The notes under the pieces: model-generated
Seen by the model: the letters and a program-made list of their open reading frames with translations, nothing else
What the model was told of the DNA's origin: nothing
The model's database searches: none
Shown here: piece after piece, positions 7,680 to 15,352 of the stretch
How the letters are laid out: every line of letters starts with the position of its first letter
How positions within the stretch are numbered: position 1 is the stretch's first letter
Assembly (NCBI GenBank): GCA_002070715.1
Contig: MWDV01000440.1
Location: forward strand, 1 to 32,214
DNA: 32,214 nucleotides
Direction of reading: 5' to 3'
DNA from: Verrucomicrobia bacterium ADurb.Bin118
GTDB lineage: Bacteria; Verrucomicrobiota; Verrucomicrobiia; Limisphaerales; MWDV01
Program-made: the position numbers and the translations under genes

Positions 7680-8744
7680 GTGATTCGCAACGTAATTTTT
7701 GATTGGTCGGGAACTCTCGTGGACGATTTACCGGCCGTCTGGCAGGCCACCAATCATGTGCTGGCCCGCGCGGGACGGTCGCCGTTGACCCTCGAGCAAT
7801 TCCGGGCGGAGTTCTGCCTGCCGTTCACGATCTTTTACGATAAGCACACGCCGGACGTTCCGGGGCCGCAATTGGAGGCCTGGTTTCACGATCATTTCCG
7901 GCAGGCCCAGGCGTCGGTGGTGGAACTGCCGCACGCCCGTGATTTTCTCGAATTTTGCCAGGCACGCCGTCTGCGCACGTTTGTGCTCAGCACGGTTCAG
8001 CAGGATTACTACGCCGAGCAAGCCGGCCGGATCGGGTTTGACCGGTATCTCCAGACGCCGTATGTCGCGGTGCGGGACAAGCGGCAAAAAATCCACGCGC
8101 TACTGGAGGAACACGGCTTGCGCGCGGAGGAAACGCTGTTCATCGGCGACATGGAACACGACATTGAGACGGCGCGGCATGGCGGGGTGCATTCGTGCGC
8201 GGTGCTCACCGGCTACAACACGCTTGACCAATTGCGCGCCGCCGCGCCGGATTTGGTTGTCGAACACTTGGGCGAATTGCGCGAGTTGCTGGAGGTTGCC
8301 GATCTGCATCTGCCCACCGCGCTCCGCGCCTTTGAGCAGGCGCATCCTCCGGTGGTCACTGTTGGCGGTTTGATTTCCGACGACGCCGGCCGGGTGCTGT
8401 TGGTCCGCACGCATAAATGGTCGAACCTGTGGGGCATCCCGGGCGGCAAGGTGCGTTATGGCGAAACCTGTGAAGCGGCGTTGCGCCGGGAGCTCAAGGA
8501 GGAAACCAACCTAGACGTGACGGAGATAGCTTTTGTCCTGGTGCAGGATTGCATTCACTCGAAGGAGTTTTACCGGGACACGCATTTTGTGCTGCTCAAC
8601 TACACCTGCCGGGTGAATGGCCAGGCCGAGGTCCGGTTGAACGACGAGGCGCGGGAGTATCGCTGGCTGACGCCGGCGGCGGCCCGGACGCTCCCACTTA
8701 ACCGGCCCACCCGGGTGTTGCTCGACGCCGTGGACCGTCACTGA
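7680..8744 (+). CDS. HAD-superfamily hydrolase fused to a C-terminal NUDIX hydrolase
   Basis: The 354-residue protein has two domains. Residues 1-205 are a HAD phosphatase-like domain: motif I 'DWSGTLVD' (nucleophile Asp9), motif II 'VLST' near 99, motif III Lys in 'DKRQKI', and motif IV 'FIGDMEHD' near 155. The second motif-I Asp is replaced by Ser. In the family, loss of this acid is typical of non-phosphatase members such as phosphonatases (DxAGT). Residues 222-350 are a NUDIX domain with the box GKVRYGE....REL.EET near 257-279; the usual Gly after EE is replaced. Together they could hydrolyse a phosphorylated or nucleoside-diphosphate-linked metabolite in two steps, but the substrate is unknown. 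The GTG start is supported by the motif just upstream. folB follows after 17 nt, probably in one operon. Confidence 0.9.
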   Translation: MIRNVIFDWSGTLVDDLPAVWQATNHVLARAGRSPLTLEQFRAEFCLPFTIFYDKHTPDVPGPQLEAWFHDHFRQAQASVVELPHARDFLEFCQARRLRTFVLSTVQQDYYAEQAGRIGFDRYLQTPYVAVRDKRQKIHALLEEHGLRAEETLFIGDMEHDIETARHGGVHSCAVLTGYNTLDQLRAAAPDLVVEHLGELRELLEVADLHLPTALRAFEQAHPPVVTVGGLISDDAGRVLLVRTHKWSNLWGIPGGKVRYGETCEAALRRELKEETNLDVTEIAFVLVQDCIHSKEFYRDTHFVLLNYTCRVNGQAEVRLNDEAREYRWLTPAAARTLPLNRPTRVLLDAVDRH

Positions 8745-8761
8745 CCGTTTGAACCAAAGGC

Positions 8762-9142
8762 ATGGCCCAGATCCGCATTGTTGACCTTGAAGTGCGTTAC
8801 TGTGTCGGCGTGACCGACGTGGAACGCGCCCACCCGCAGCGCCTGCTGCTGACGGTGGAGATGACCGCCGACTTCGCCCGCGCCGCCCGCAGCGACAGCC
8901 TGACCGAGACGATTGATTACTACGCCGTGGCGCAGGCTCTGCTGGCGTTTGGCGAGGGGCGCCGTTGGCGACTGATCGAAAAGCTGGCCTGGGACCTGGC
9001 GGATTTCATCCTCGCCGAATACCGTCCGCGGGCGGTACAGGTCGAGGTGAAGAAATTTGTCATTCCCCAGGCGCGGTACGTGGCGGTGAGCCTGGTCAAA
9101 AAAGCGCGCCCGGCACGGGTCAGGTCGGGTACCCGCCGGTGA
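8762..9142 (+). CDS. folB: Dihydroneopterin aldolase
   Basis: The 126-residue length is typical for FolB, which converts 7,8-dihydroneopterin to 6-hydroxymethyl-dihydropterin and glycolaldehyde in folate biosynthesis in the cytoplasm. The expected residues are visible: Glu in 'GVTDVERAHPQ' near residue 21, Tyr in 'TIDYYAV' near 54, and Lys in 'VEVKKFVIPQA' near 98. The ATG at 8762 follows the HAD-NUDIX stop by 17 nt, with a weak AAGG before it, so co-transcription is likely. The last 23 bp overlap the end of the convergent CBS-domain gene, so read-through would create antisense RNA. No other folate gene is present in the window. Confidence 0.9.
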   Translation: MAQIRIVDLEVRYCVGVTDVERAHPQRLLLTVEMTADFARAARSDSLTETIDYYAVAQALLAFGEGRRWRLIEKLAWDLADFILAEYRPRAVQVEVKKFVIPQARYVAVSLVKKARPARVRSGTRR

Positions 9143-9572
9143 TGTAGCTTTGTAATTGCTGGATGGTGTGGCTTTGCGCCGAGATGATCCAGTTGACCAG
9201 GTCCCCAATCGAAACGATGCCGAGCAGTTGATCGTTGTCCACCACGGGCAGGTGGCGGATATGACGGTCGGTCATTAGGCGCAAACCGTCCTCGACCGTT
9301 TGGGCGGGTGTGATGCACACGACCGAGCCGGAGAGAATCTCGCTGACGGTTGTCTCCTTGGAGGCTTTGCCCTTGAGAATGACTTTCCGGGTGTAATCGC
9401 GCTCGGAAATGATGCCGGTCAACCGGCCATCCTGCACCACCACCAACGCCCCGACGTTTTTTTCGGCCATCAATTGAATGGCCTCATACACCGTGGCGTG
9501 GGGGGGCGTGGACCAGACTTGGCTGCCTTTGTATTTGAGAATGTCGCTGATGATACCGGTGGTTTGCCGCAT
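9120..9572 (-). CDS. Tandem CBS-domain protein
   Basis: The 150-residue protein consists almost entirely of two CBS domains. The first spans about residues 14-68 ('VYEAIQLMAEKNVGALVVV' then 'GIISERDYTRKV'). The second spans about 76-135 ('TVEDGLRLMTDRHIRHLPVV' then 'GIVSIGDLVNWI'). Stand-alone CBS pairs usually bind adenine nucleotides and act as energy or ionic sensors, often by contacting another protein. No partner is encoded beside it. The start ATG at 9572 has a GGA at about 7 nt and no leaderless-type hexamer. It overlaps the 3' end of folB by 23 bp in convergent orientation. Confidence 0.92.
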   Translation of the reverse strand: MRQTTGIISDILKYKGSQVWSTPPHATVYEAIQLMAEKNVGALVVVQDGRLTGIISERDYTRKVILKGKASKETTVSEILSGSVVCITPAQTVEDGLRLMTDRHIRHLPVVDNDQLLGIVSIGDLVNWIISAQSHTIQQLQSYITGGYPT

Positions 9573-9752
9573 GAGATTTTCCGGGGTTGACGGGCTATTC
9601 GCTTTGGGGACCGCCCATGGATGGGGCCGAAGCTGTCACTCGTATGTTCATTGCGAGGGCAATCTAGCACGACCCTTGAAGCGCGCACATTAAATTTTTC
9701 CGGGCGACCGCAAGGGATTCGCTGCGAACAGGCGCAACTATGGGTCATTCCC

Positions 9753-10046
9753 TCACTCCACTCCCCGCAGATTCCAGATGAAGTGAACCAGGAAAAACGC
9801 CATAACCACCAGGGGCAGGTAACCAAAACGCAGCAGCTCGATGTCGGTCTTTGTGGGCGCCAGTGGCCGGCGCCAGATCATGACCGTCGCCCCGCCCCAA
9901 AAAGCGACCAGGGCAATGCCACAAATCCGCGCCGTTGTGCCGCCATCCAGAATCAGCAGGCTGAGCAATCCGAGCACGCCTTGCAGCACCAGTGCCTCGA
10001 AGATGGGCTTTCGGTAGCTTGGCGATATGGGCAGCGAGCAACTCAT
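9753..10046 (-). CDS. Small multi-pass membrane protein of unknown function
   Basis: The 97-residue protein has three hydrophobic segments at about residues 18-33, 38-54 and 72-90 and a conserved-looking motif 'RRPLAPTKTDIELLRFGYLPL'. I recognise no characterised family. The style matches small conserved hypothetical inner-membrane proteins of Verrucomicrobiota. The frame continues upstream to an ATG at 10184, only 2 nt after the stop of the GIY-YIG gene, which would add 46 residues and allow translational coupling. The added sequence shows no membrane segment or family feature, so ATG 10046 is preferred with moderate confidence. Confidence 0.6.
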   Translation of the reverse strand: MSCSLPISPSYRKPIFEALVLQGVLGLLSLLILDGGTTARICGIALVAFWGGATVMIWRRPLAPTKTDIELLRFGYLPLVVMAFFLVHFIWNLRGVE

Positions 10047-10186
10047 ATATGCGTTACCGTCCAACGAATCAACTTCCCGGCGACCTCCGGGGACGAACGC
10101 TGGCAGCGCATCCCGCGTCCACAGAAACTTGGCCCATGAAAACGGAAACGCAAGGGGCAGTTCGATGGGGCGCGGGGGCGACATTT

Positions 10187-10972
10187 TCAAAGTTTGTTGA
10201 GCGCCGCATCAAGAGTGGCCTTAACCTTCTTCTTCTCAATCTCTGGATCGGCCTTTTGAAGATATTCGACAGCGGCAAGATCATCGCCCCGCTTGCGGTT
10301 TTGACGCGGTTCAAGGGCCTCAATCAAAATCGCCTCCAACGCAGGAATGAGTTTCGCGGCGGCGTATGACTCCGGCAAACCACCCAACTGCCCTGACTCC
10401 GCAACGGGAAGCAGGCCAAACCACGAAAACCGATCCCACCGGGCCGACATTCGATCCAGTGTATGCTCGTAAAGTCTTTTACCAAGGGGACGATCCGTCG
10501 TCCTTCCGACATAAATTACTTCCCGACCATCATAGAGAAGATAAATCCCAAGTTGCTTGTAGAAATCCACCGGCGTTGCGCCGATCTGCTGCATTCCGAG
10601 AATCTTGGGTGTCGTCACCCACTCAATGGCATCCTTGCGCCAAAACATGCCAAAGGAAGTGACCACTTCATATTGTTCCTCTTCCTCTGATTCCTGTATT
10701 TCTGAAGTACGCCCCGGACCGGCTGCGGCCGCGACTGGACCGCTTCGTAATGTAAACACCCCCTTCGATACTCGGATGTAGGGGGATGCCTCGCCCTCGT
10801 GCTTGATTGTGCTCGCAATACGCGCGTTGACGGTGGCCGAGGGGGTTGCGCCGAGGCTCTTGCGATATCCCCCGGCGATAATCCGCTCGGTAATTTCGTT
10901 GTAATGTAGGGGGGTCGGGGATGACCTCAAGACCTTCTCAATGGCTTTGCGCCAGGTTAGTTCAGATGCCAT
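10187..10972 (-). CDS. HARE-HTH / GIY-YIG nuclease fusion
   Basis: The 261-residue protein has an N-terminal winged helix at about residues 4-75 ('TWRKAIEKVLRSSPTPLHYNEI' ... 'IRVSKGVFTLR'), which fits the HARE-HTH family. An acidic linker (residues 90-100) leads to a GIY-YIG endonuclease domain at about 138-235. The catalytic pattern is complete: 'GIYLLYD', 'YVGRT', a following Arg in 'GKRLYEH', and the distal Glu/Asn in 'LEAILIEALEPRQN'. HARE-HTH domains are known as DNA-binding modules associated with restriction enzymes, chromatin proteins and DNA-modification systems. A nuclease that recognises a DNA feature, perhaps a modified base, is therefore a reasonable inference. No methyltransferase is adjacent. 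The start is supported by TAGTAT 6 nt upstream. Confidence 0.85.
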   Translation of the reverse strand: MASELTWRKAIEKVLRSSPTPLHYNEITERIIAGGYRKSLGATPSATVNARIASTIKHEGEASPYIRVSKGVFTLRSGPVAAAAGPGRTSEIQESEEEEQYEVVTSFGMFWRKDAIEWVTTPKILGMQQIGATPVDFYKQLGIYLLYDGREVIYVGRTTDRPLGKRLYEHTLDRMSARWDRFSWFGLLPVAESGQLGGLPESYAAAKLIPALEAILIEALEPRQNRKRGDDLAAVEYLQKADPEIEKKKVKATLDAALNKL

Positions 10973-10978
10973 ATAACG

Positions 10979-11008
10979 ATACTATTTTTATCGAACTCTG
11001 CTTGTCCC
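10979..11008 (-). promoter_or_regulatory. Putative promoter of the HARE-HTH/GIY-YIG gene, leaderless geometry
   Basis: On the minus strand TAGTAT (10979-10984) lies exactly 6 nt before the ATG at 10972. A GGGACA -35-like hexamer (11003-11008) is 18 nt further upstream. An A-rich stretch lies just before the -10. No Shine-Dalgarno sequence is present. Confidence 0.5.
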
Positions 11009-11239
11009 TTGAGTTAATCCAATGCTATGGGACACGGAGCGCCGGGCCGCTGTATTGACCGGCTGCCCGATCCTGTAGCATCCGCCCGAGCCTATGGGCG
11101 GAGAGAAGCCGGGGCAAGGTCAATCAAGCCGCGCTTTGAGAAACGGAGGGTCGCCAGCAATGCCTCCGGCGCGGCTTGGGTTGGATCCCGTTTCGTGAAG
11201 CGTCCGGCCTTGGAGCGCCCCCGTTCTTTCATGAGGGGC

Positions 11240-12625
11240 TCAGCGCACTTTGACGTCCACCGCTCGCGGGCGGAGTTCGAAATAGTTGTGGCTAACGCGC
11301 CGCTCGAGCACACTCAAGCGCACGTGTTCTCCAGCACGCTTGGAGGTTAGCAGCATCGCCGCGCGATTCGGGCTGTCGGTGAGCTGGTCGTTGATCGCCG
11401 CGAGCAGAACGCCGCGCGGCAATTGGGCTTTATCCGCCGGACTGTTCCGTTCGACTTCCTGGACGAACACGCCTTCGCCCGGATTGACTTTGAAACTGGC
11501 GGCGTCTTGCGGCGTCAGGTTGCGCAACTTCACTCCGAGCTTTTGTTGGAGGAGATCTTCGAACGGCATCAGCCGGACCGTCACGGTGCGGGTCCCGCTG
11601 CGGTCTAGCACCAACAAGCGGGCGGTGTGATCGGCGTTGGCGGTGAGCAGACGGTTGAAGTCCACGAGATCGCGGGGTGACTGACCGTTGACCTGCAGGA
11701 TTTTTTGGGCCGCCTGCAAACCGGCTTGCTCCGCCGGGCTGCCGGGTTGCACCTCGGCAAAACGCAACGGCGCGCGCAGGCCGTCAAGCCGGGCGCCGAA
11801 CCATTGGGCATCTTTGATCTCGGGCGCAAAGAAATCCAGCAGCGCCGCGGTAATCTGTTTCACTGGAATCGCGAATCCCACGCCCATGCCTTGGTCCTCG
11901 CGGTACACGGCCACATTGATACCGATGAGCTCGCCCCGGAGGTTGATGAGCGGCCCGCCGCTGTTGCCGGGGTTGATGCTGGCATCCGTCTGCAACCAGT
12001 CTTGGTTGCTCAACCGTTCGTTGGCCTCAATGAGGCGACGCGCCTTGGAACTGAGAATCCCGCGCGCGACGGACAATCCCAAGCCGTAGGGATTCCCCAG
12101 CGCCAGCACGGTTTCGCCCAACAACAGGTCGTCATCCGCCGCAAACTGGATGGCGGGAAATTTCTCACCCGCCGGGGCGCGCAGTTTGAGCAAGGCCACG
12201 TCTTTCTGTTTCGTGGCGACGAGCGGGTCGGCCTCAATCGTCCGGCCATCCGATAGTTTCACGTAAACCCGCGAGGCCCGGCTCAGCACATGGAAATTGG
12301 TGAGGATGTAGCCTTCCTCGTTAATCAGAACGCCGGAGCCGATGGCTTCCGGATCTTCCCGCCGCTCCACGGGCGCCCGCCGGCCATAGAACCGCAAAAA
12401 CCAATCCTGATACGGGTCGCGATACTCGACGATCCGGGTCGTGGCGATGTTGACCACGGTGGGCAAAACTTTTTCCGTGGCCGCCACCGTCGCGTCCCGC
12501 CGGATGTCGGTTTGGGTCACGCCCGTCAGGCAAGGGGTCAGGATCATCGCGCCCAGAAAAGCGCTCCAGCGGCGGAGCCGCCGAAGAGATTTCCATTTGG
12601 TTGTCACCGTTTTTATCGTGGTCAT
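11240..12625 (-). CDS. HtrA/DegP-type trypsin-like serine protease with two PDZ domains
   Basis: The protein is 461 residues from ATG 12625. It has a basic N-terminus and hydrophobic signal or anchor (about residues 20-36), a trypsin-like domain (about 50-260) and two PDZ domains (about 265-345 and 360-455). The catalytic triad is intact: His112 in 'TNFHVL', Asp142 in 'KDVALLK', Ser222 in 'NPGNSGGPL'. Members degrade or chaperone misfolded proteins in the cell envelope and are often stress-induced. The second PDZ is preceded by a 'LGVKLRNLTPQDA' motif typical of HtrA proteins. An in-frame ATG at 12688 would add 21 residues but would crowd the divergent promoter of the next gene. ATG 12625 is preferred because it gives a compact signal sequence. 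Confidence 0.92.
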   Translation of the reverse strand: MTTIKTVTTKWKSLRRLRRWSAFLGAMILTPCLTGVTQTDIRRDATVAATEKVLPTVVNIATTRIVEYRDPYQDWFLRFYGRRAPVERREDPEAIGSGVLINEEGYILTNFHVLSRASRVYVKLSDGRTIEADPLVATKQKDVALLKLRAPAGEKFPAIQFAADDDLLLGETVLALGNPYGLGLSVARGILSSKARRLIEANERLSNQDWLQTDASINPGNSGGPLINLRGELIGINVAVYREDQGMGVGFAIPVKQITAALLDFFAPEIKDAQWFGARLDGLRAPLRFAEVQPGSPAEQAGLQAAQKILQVNGQSPRDLVDFNRLLTANADHTARLLVLDRSGTRTVTVRLMPFEDLLQQKLGVKLRNLTPQDAASFKVNPGEGVFVQEVERNSPADKAQLPRGVLLAAINDQLTDSPNRAAMLLTSKRAGEHVRLSVLERRVSHNYFELRPRAVDVKVR

Positions 12626-12702
12626 AACCGGACCGGTGCGACGCCGATTTCGTTTGCAGATCACCCGCGTTACGTGTGCAAATCGCATCGGGGTCGCCGG
12701 GC

Positions 12703-12731
12703 TTGACTTTGTACAAATCCTTGCCTAAAAG
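12703..12731 (+). promoter_or_regulatory. Putative promoter of the DUF2851 gene
   Basis: TTGACT (12703-12708), 17 nt, TAAAAG (12726-12731). The GTG start at 12740 follows after 8 nt, so the transcript would carry almost no leader. Confidence 0.5.
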
Positions 12732-12739
12732 CAACGCCA

Positions 12740-14194
12740 GTGTCGTTATTCCCCGCCAATGCTTATGCCGTCGCCCGGGAACAGTGCCGGGCGCCGCTGG
12801 GTCTGCGGGATGTGGGCGATGCGCCCTCCGAACGGCTGCTTCAGGCGATCTGGCTGCATCAACGGATGCGGCGCGACCAGTTACAGACGGTGGACGGTCA
12901 GTCGGTGCAAGTGCTTCATCCAGGTTTTCTCAATTGCGAGGGCGGTCCCGATTTTTGTGATGCCTTGATTCGATTGGGCGACTATGCGCCGCAACGGGGG
13001 GACGTGGAGGTGGATCGGCATGCTAGCGGGTGGCGTGCCCACGGACACGACCGGAACAAACGTTTCGAAAAGGTCATCCTGCGGGTGATCTGGGATGGTG
13101 GAGCGACCGCAAAACCGGTTGCGGCGGCATTGCCGGTCTTGCCGTTGCGGCCGTTTCTCGATGCGCCGGTCAGTGAACTGGCGCGCTGGCTCGGAACGGA
13201 TGAGGGGCGGGCATGGCCGGAAAATTTACGGGGTCGTTGCAGCGCGCCCTTACGGGAGCTTCCGGAAGAAAAATTGACGCTCTTGCTTTATGAAGCCGCC
13301 TTGGTGCGCCTGCAGAGCAAAGCCGCGCAGTTTCAAGCGCGGGCCCGGGATGCCGGCTGGGAGCAGGCGTTGTGGGAGGGGCTCTTTCGCGGGTTGGGAT
13401 ATAAACACAACACGTGGCCGATGCAGGCGTTGGCCGAAACCCGGCTCCGCTGGGCCGAGGGCTGCACCGACGTGATGGCCTTCCAAGCGCGCTTGCTGGG
13501 GTTGAGCGGATTGCTGCCTGCGGAGCCGGTGGCGGGAGCCACCGCCGCGCAACGTTATCTCCGGTCTATTTGGGATCACTGGTGGCGGGAGCGGGATGCG
13601 CTCGCGGATTGCGTGCTGCCGCGGGCGGCTTGGCGTTTGCACGGTTTGCGTCCAGCCAATCATCCCCACCGGCGCCTCGCCCTGGCCGCGCATTGGCTGG
13701 CGGCAGGCACCTTGGTGAACCAGCTTCAAGCGTGGTGCGTGTCGCCGTTACCGCTCGCCCGTTGGGCGGCGTCCTTGTTGGACCAGTTGCAACCGCCACG
13801 CGATGCGTTTTGGTCCTGGCACGGCACCTTGCGCTCTCCCCGACAGACCCGACCGCAGCCGTTGCTGGGGGCCGCCCGCCTGACGGACCTCGCCATCAAC
13901 GTCATTTTGCCGTGGCTGTGGATGCGCGCGGCCGAGGGCGGCAACGAACCACTGCGGGAGCAGTTGGAAACCCGGTATCTGGGATGGCCGGCGGCGGAGG
14001 ATAACGCGGTGTTGCGCCGGGCGCGCCAGCGGCTGCTCGGCGGCGGGCGGCGAAGCAGTTTCCGGCACGCGGCAGCCCAACAGGGATTGTTACAGATCGT
14101 GCGGGATTTCTGCGACCACACCAACGCGGTCTGCGACGCCTGTCCCTTTCCCGATGTGGTGCGGCGTAGTTATGCCGCGGGAAAACCAACCTGA
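12740..14194 (+). CDS. DUF2851 family protein
   Basis: This 484-residue protein matches the uncharacterised DUF2851 family. Its signature is at about residues 30-115: 'ERLLQAIWLHQRM', 'LHPGFLNCEGGPDF', 'GDVEVDRHASGWRAHGHD' and 'VILRVIWDG'. The family is found in Bacteroidetes, Verrucomicrobiota and relatives, and its function is unknown. The C-terminus has a Cys pattern C..TNAVC.AC.F near residues 462-477 that could hold a metal or an iron-sulfur cluster; this is a suggestion only. The GTG start at 12740 is chosen from the promoter just upstream, although no early Met or Shine-Dalgarno confirms it. It is divergent from the protease and convergent with infC. Confidence 0.85.
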   Translation: MSLFPANAYAVAREQCRAPLGLRDVGDAPSERLLQAIWLHQRMRRDQLQTVDGQSVQVLHPGFLNCEGGPDFCDALIRLGDYAPQRGDVEVDRHASGWRAHGHDRNKRFEKVILRVIWDGGATAKPVAAALPVLPLRPFLDAPVSELARWLGTDEGRAWPENLRGRCSAPLRELPEEKLTLLLYEAALVRLQSKAAQFQARARDAGWEQALWEGLFRGLGYKHNTWPMQALAETRLRWAEGCTDVMAFQARLLGLSGLLPAEPVAGATAAQRYLRSIWDHWWRERDALADCVLPRAAWRLHGLRPANHPHRRLALAAHWLAAGTLVNQLQAWCVSPLPLARWAASLLDQLQPPRDAFWSWHGTLRSPRQTRPQPLLGAARLTDLAINVILPWLWMRAAEGGNEPLREQLETRYLGWPAAEDNAVLRRARQRLLGGGRRSSFRHAAAQQGLLQIVRDFCDHTNAVCDACPFPDVVRRSYAAGKPT

Positions 14195-14287
14195 AATCGT
14201 GGATGAGCCGGCGTCAACCGCACCCCGGCCTTGAGGCGGATATTGTTCCCCTGGCGCTTTATCGGCTGGAGGTCGGTTACCCGGGCT

Positions 14288-15013
14288 TCAACCCGATTTG
14301 ACTTCGAGTTGAGAGAACGGGTTGTTCACGAAACCCGCCGCCGGAGGCGCGGCCGGTGTTGCCGGGAGCGGGACGCGCAACGGCGTGGTTGTCTCTTCCG
14401 GTGGTGGTTGCGCGGCGGATGGTTTCTCGTCCCCTTCGGCGGCGCGCGGGTTTTTGGCGCGCTTGTTCCGGGGCAACGGACTCACCATGAGATGAATGTT
14501 GCGGCCCGTGAGTTTGGGCGGGAAATCGGGGTGGCCGTACGGCGCGATTTCTTTGATGAATTTTTCCACGACCTGAAAGCCAAATTCGGTGTGCGCCATT
14601 TCGCGTCCCTTAAAACGGAGGCTCACCTTGACCTTCATATCGTCGCACAGGAAATCCACCGCATGCCCCACTTTCACCCCCAAATCGTGGGCGTCAATTT
14701 TCACGCTGAGCTGGACTTCTTTGACCTTGTTGGCGTGCTGGTGCTTTTTGGATTCCTTTTCCTTTTTGGCTTGTTCGTAACGGAACTTGCCATAATCCAC
14801 CAAGCGGCAGACCGGCGGGGTGGCCGTGGGGGCTATTTCGACCAGGTCCACCCCCTGTTGGCGGGCCAAGGTCAGGGCTTCACCCAGCGAAAGGATGCCG
14901 ATTTGTTTGCCGTCCGCACCAACGACCCGCACCTCGCGGGCACGAATTTTCCCGTTGACCCTGACAAACGAACGGGGTGCGGAAGAATAGCGGGAGGAGA
15001 AAGGGCGACTCAA
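14288..15013 (-). CDS. infC: Translation initiation factor IF-3
   Basis: The 241-residue protein carries both IF-3 domains. The N-terminal one (about residues 17-88) includes 'RVNGKIRAREVRVVGADG' and 'CRLVDYGKFRYEQ'. The C-terminal one (about 95-172) includes 'VKEVQLSVKIDAHD' and 'LRFKGREMAH'. IF-3 binds the 30S subunit and checks start-codon pairing. There is no ATG or GTG before the N-domain, so the TTG at 15013 is forced. It has a good Shine-Dalgarno (GAGGG about 5 nt before). An unusual start fits the known autoregulation of infC, in which IF-3 rejects its own non-AUG start. About 65 extra residues rich in Pro, Ala and Glu follow the conserved core. The usual partners rpmI and rplT are not adjacent. 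Confidence 0.95.
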   Translation of the reverse strand: MSRPFSSRYSSAPRSFVRVNGKIRAREVRVVGADGKQIGILSLGEALTLARQQGVDLVEIAPTATPPVCRLVDYGKFRYEQAKKEKESKKHQHANKVKEVQLSVKIDAHDLGVKVGHAVDFLCDDMKVKVSLRFKGREMAHTEFGFQVVEKFIKEIAPYGHPDFPPKLTGRNIHLMVSPLPRNKRAKNPRAAEGDEKPSAAQPPPEETTTPLRVPLPATPAAPPAAGFVNNPFSQLEVKSG

Positions 15014-15352
15014 GACACCCTCTTCGGTTGAAGCTTAATCATGCGTATAACGTTGCATCATTGGCGGTCCGTTTTCGGCTCCGCGATAGCTGTAAGTAAC
15101 CCGTGTCCGCTCAAACCGCAACAAGAATCTTCACTTTTGGCAAAACTCTTGGGCAAAGCCCCCGACCGCGCAGAGGGACACGTTTCTTGGGTTGTTAGTG
15201 TTCCCTGCGCTGGACGGTCGGCGCCAGAGGGTGGCTTTTGCCGGGAGGCCAGGCAAAGGTGGGGGGGGAAATCCGCTGCCAGGCTTTCCCAATCACCACC
15301 CGTTTCCGTGTGTAAAATAGAGGCTCGCTGTTGCCGCCCAGCCCGGCGGACC
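15014..15352. other. 339-nt region between infC and the upstream minus-strand gene
   Basis: No supported gene. It should hold the infC leader and promoter, but I could not place a convincing -35/-10 pair. The last bases before infC carry its Shine-Dalgarno. No hairpin with a T run was found. Confidence 0.5.

Noticed and set aside
11027-11350. Short frames on both strands downstream of the HtrA-type gene, and a 6-bp-stem hairpin at 11082-11101
   Set aside because: No domain, poor start contexts; the hairpin lacks a T run and is too far from the gene end to call a terminator.
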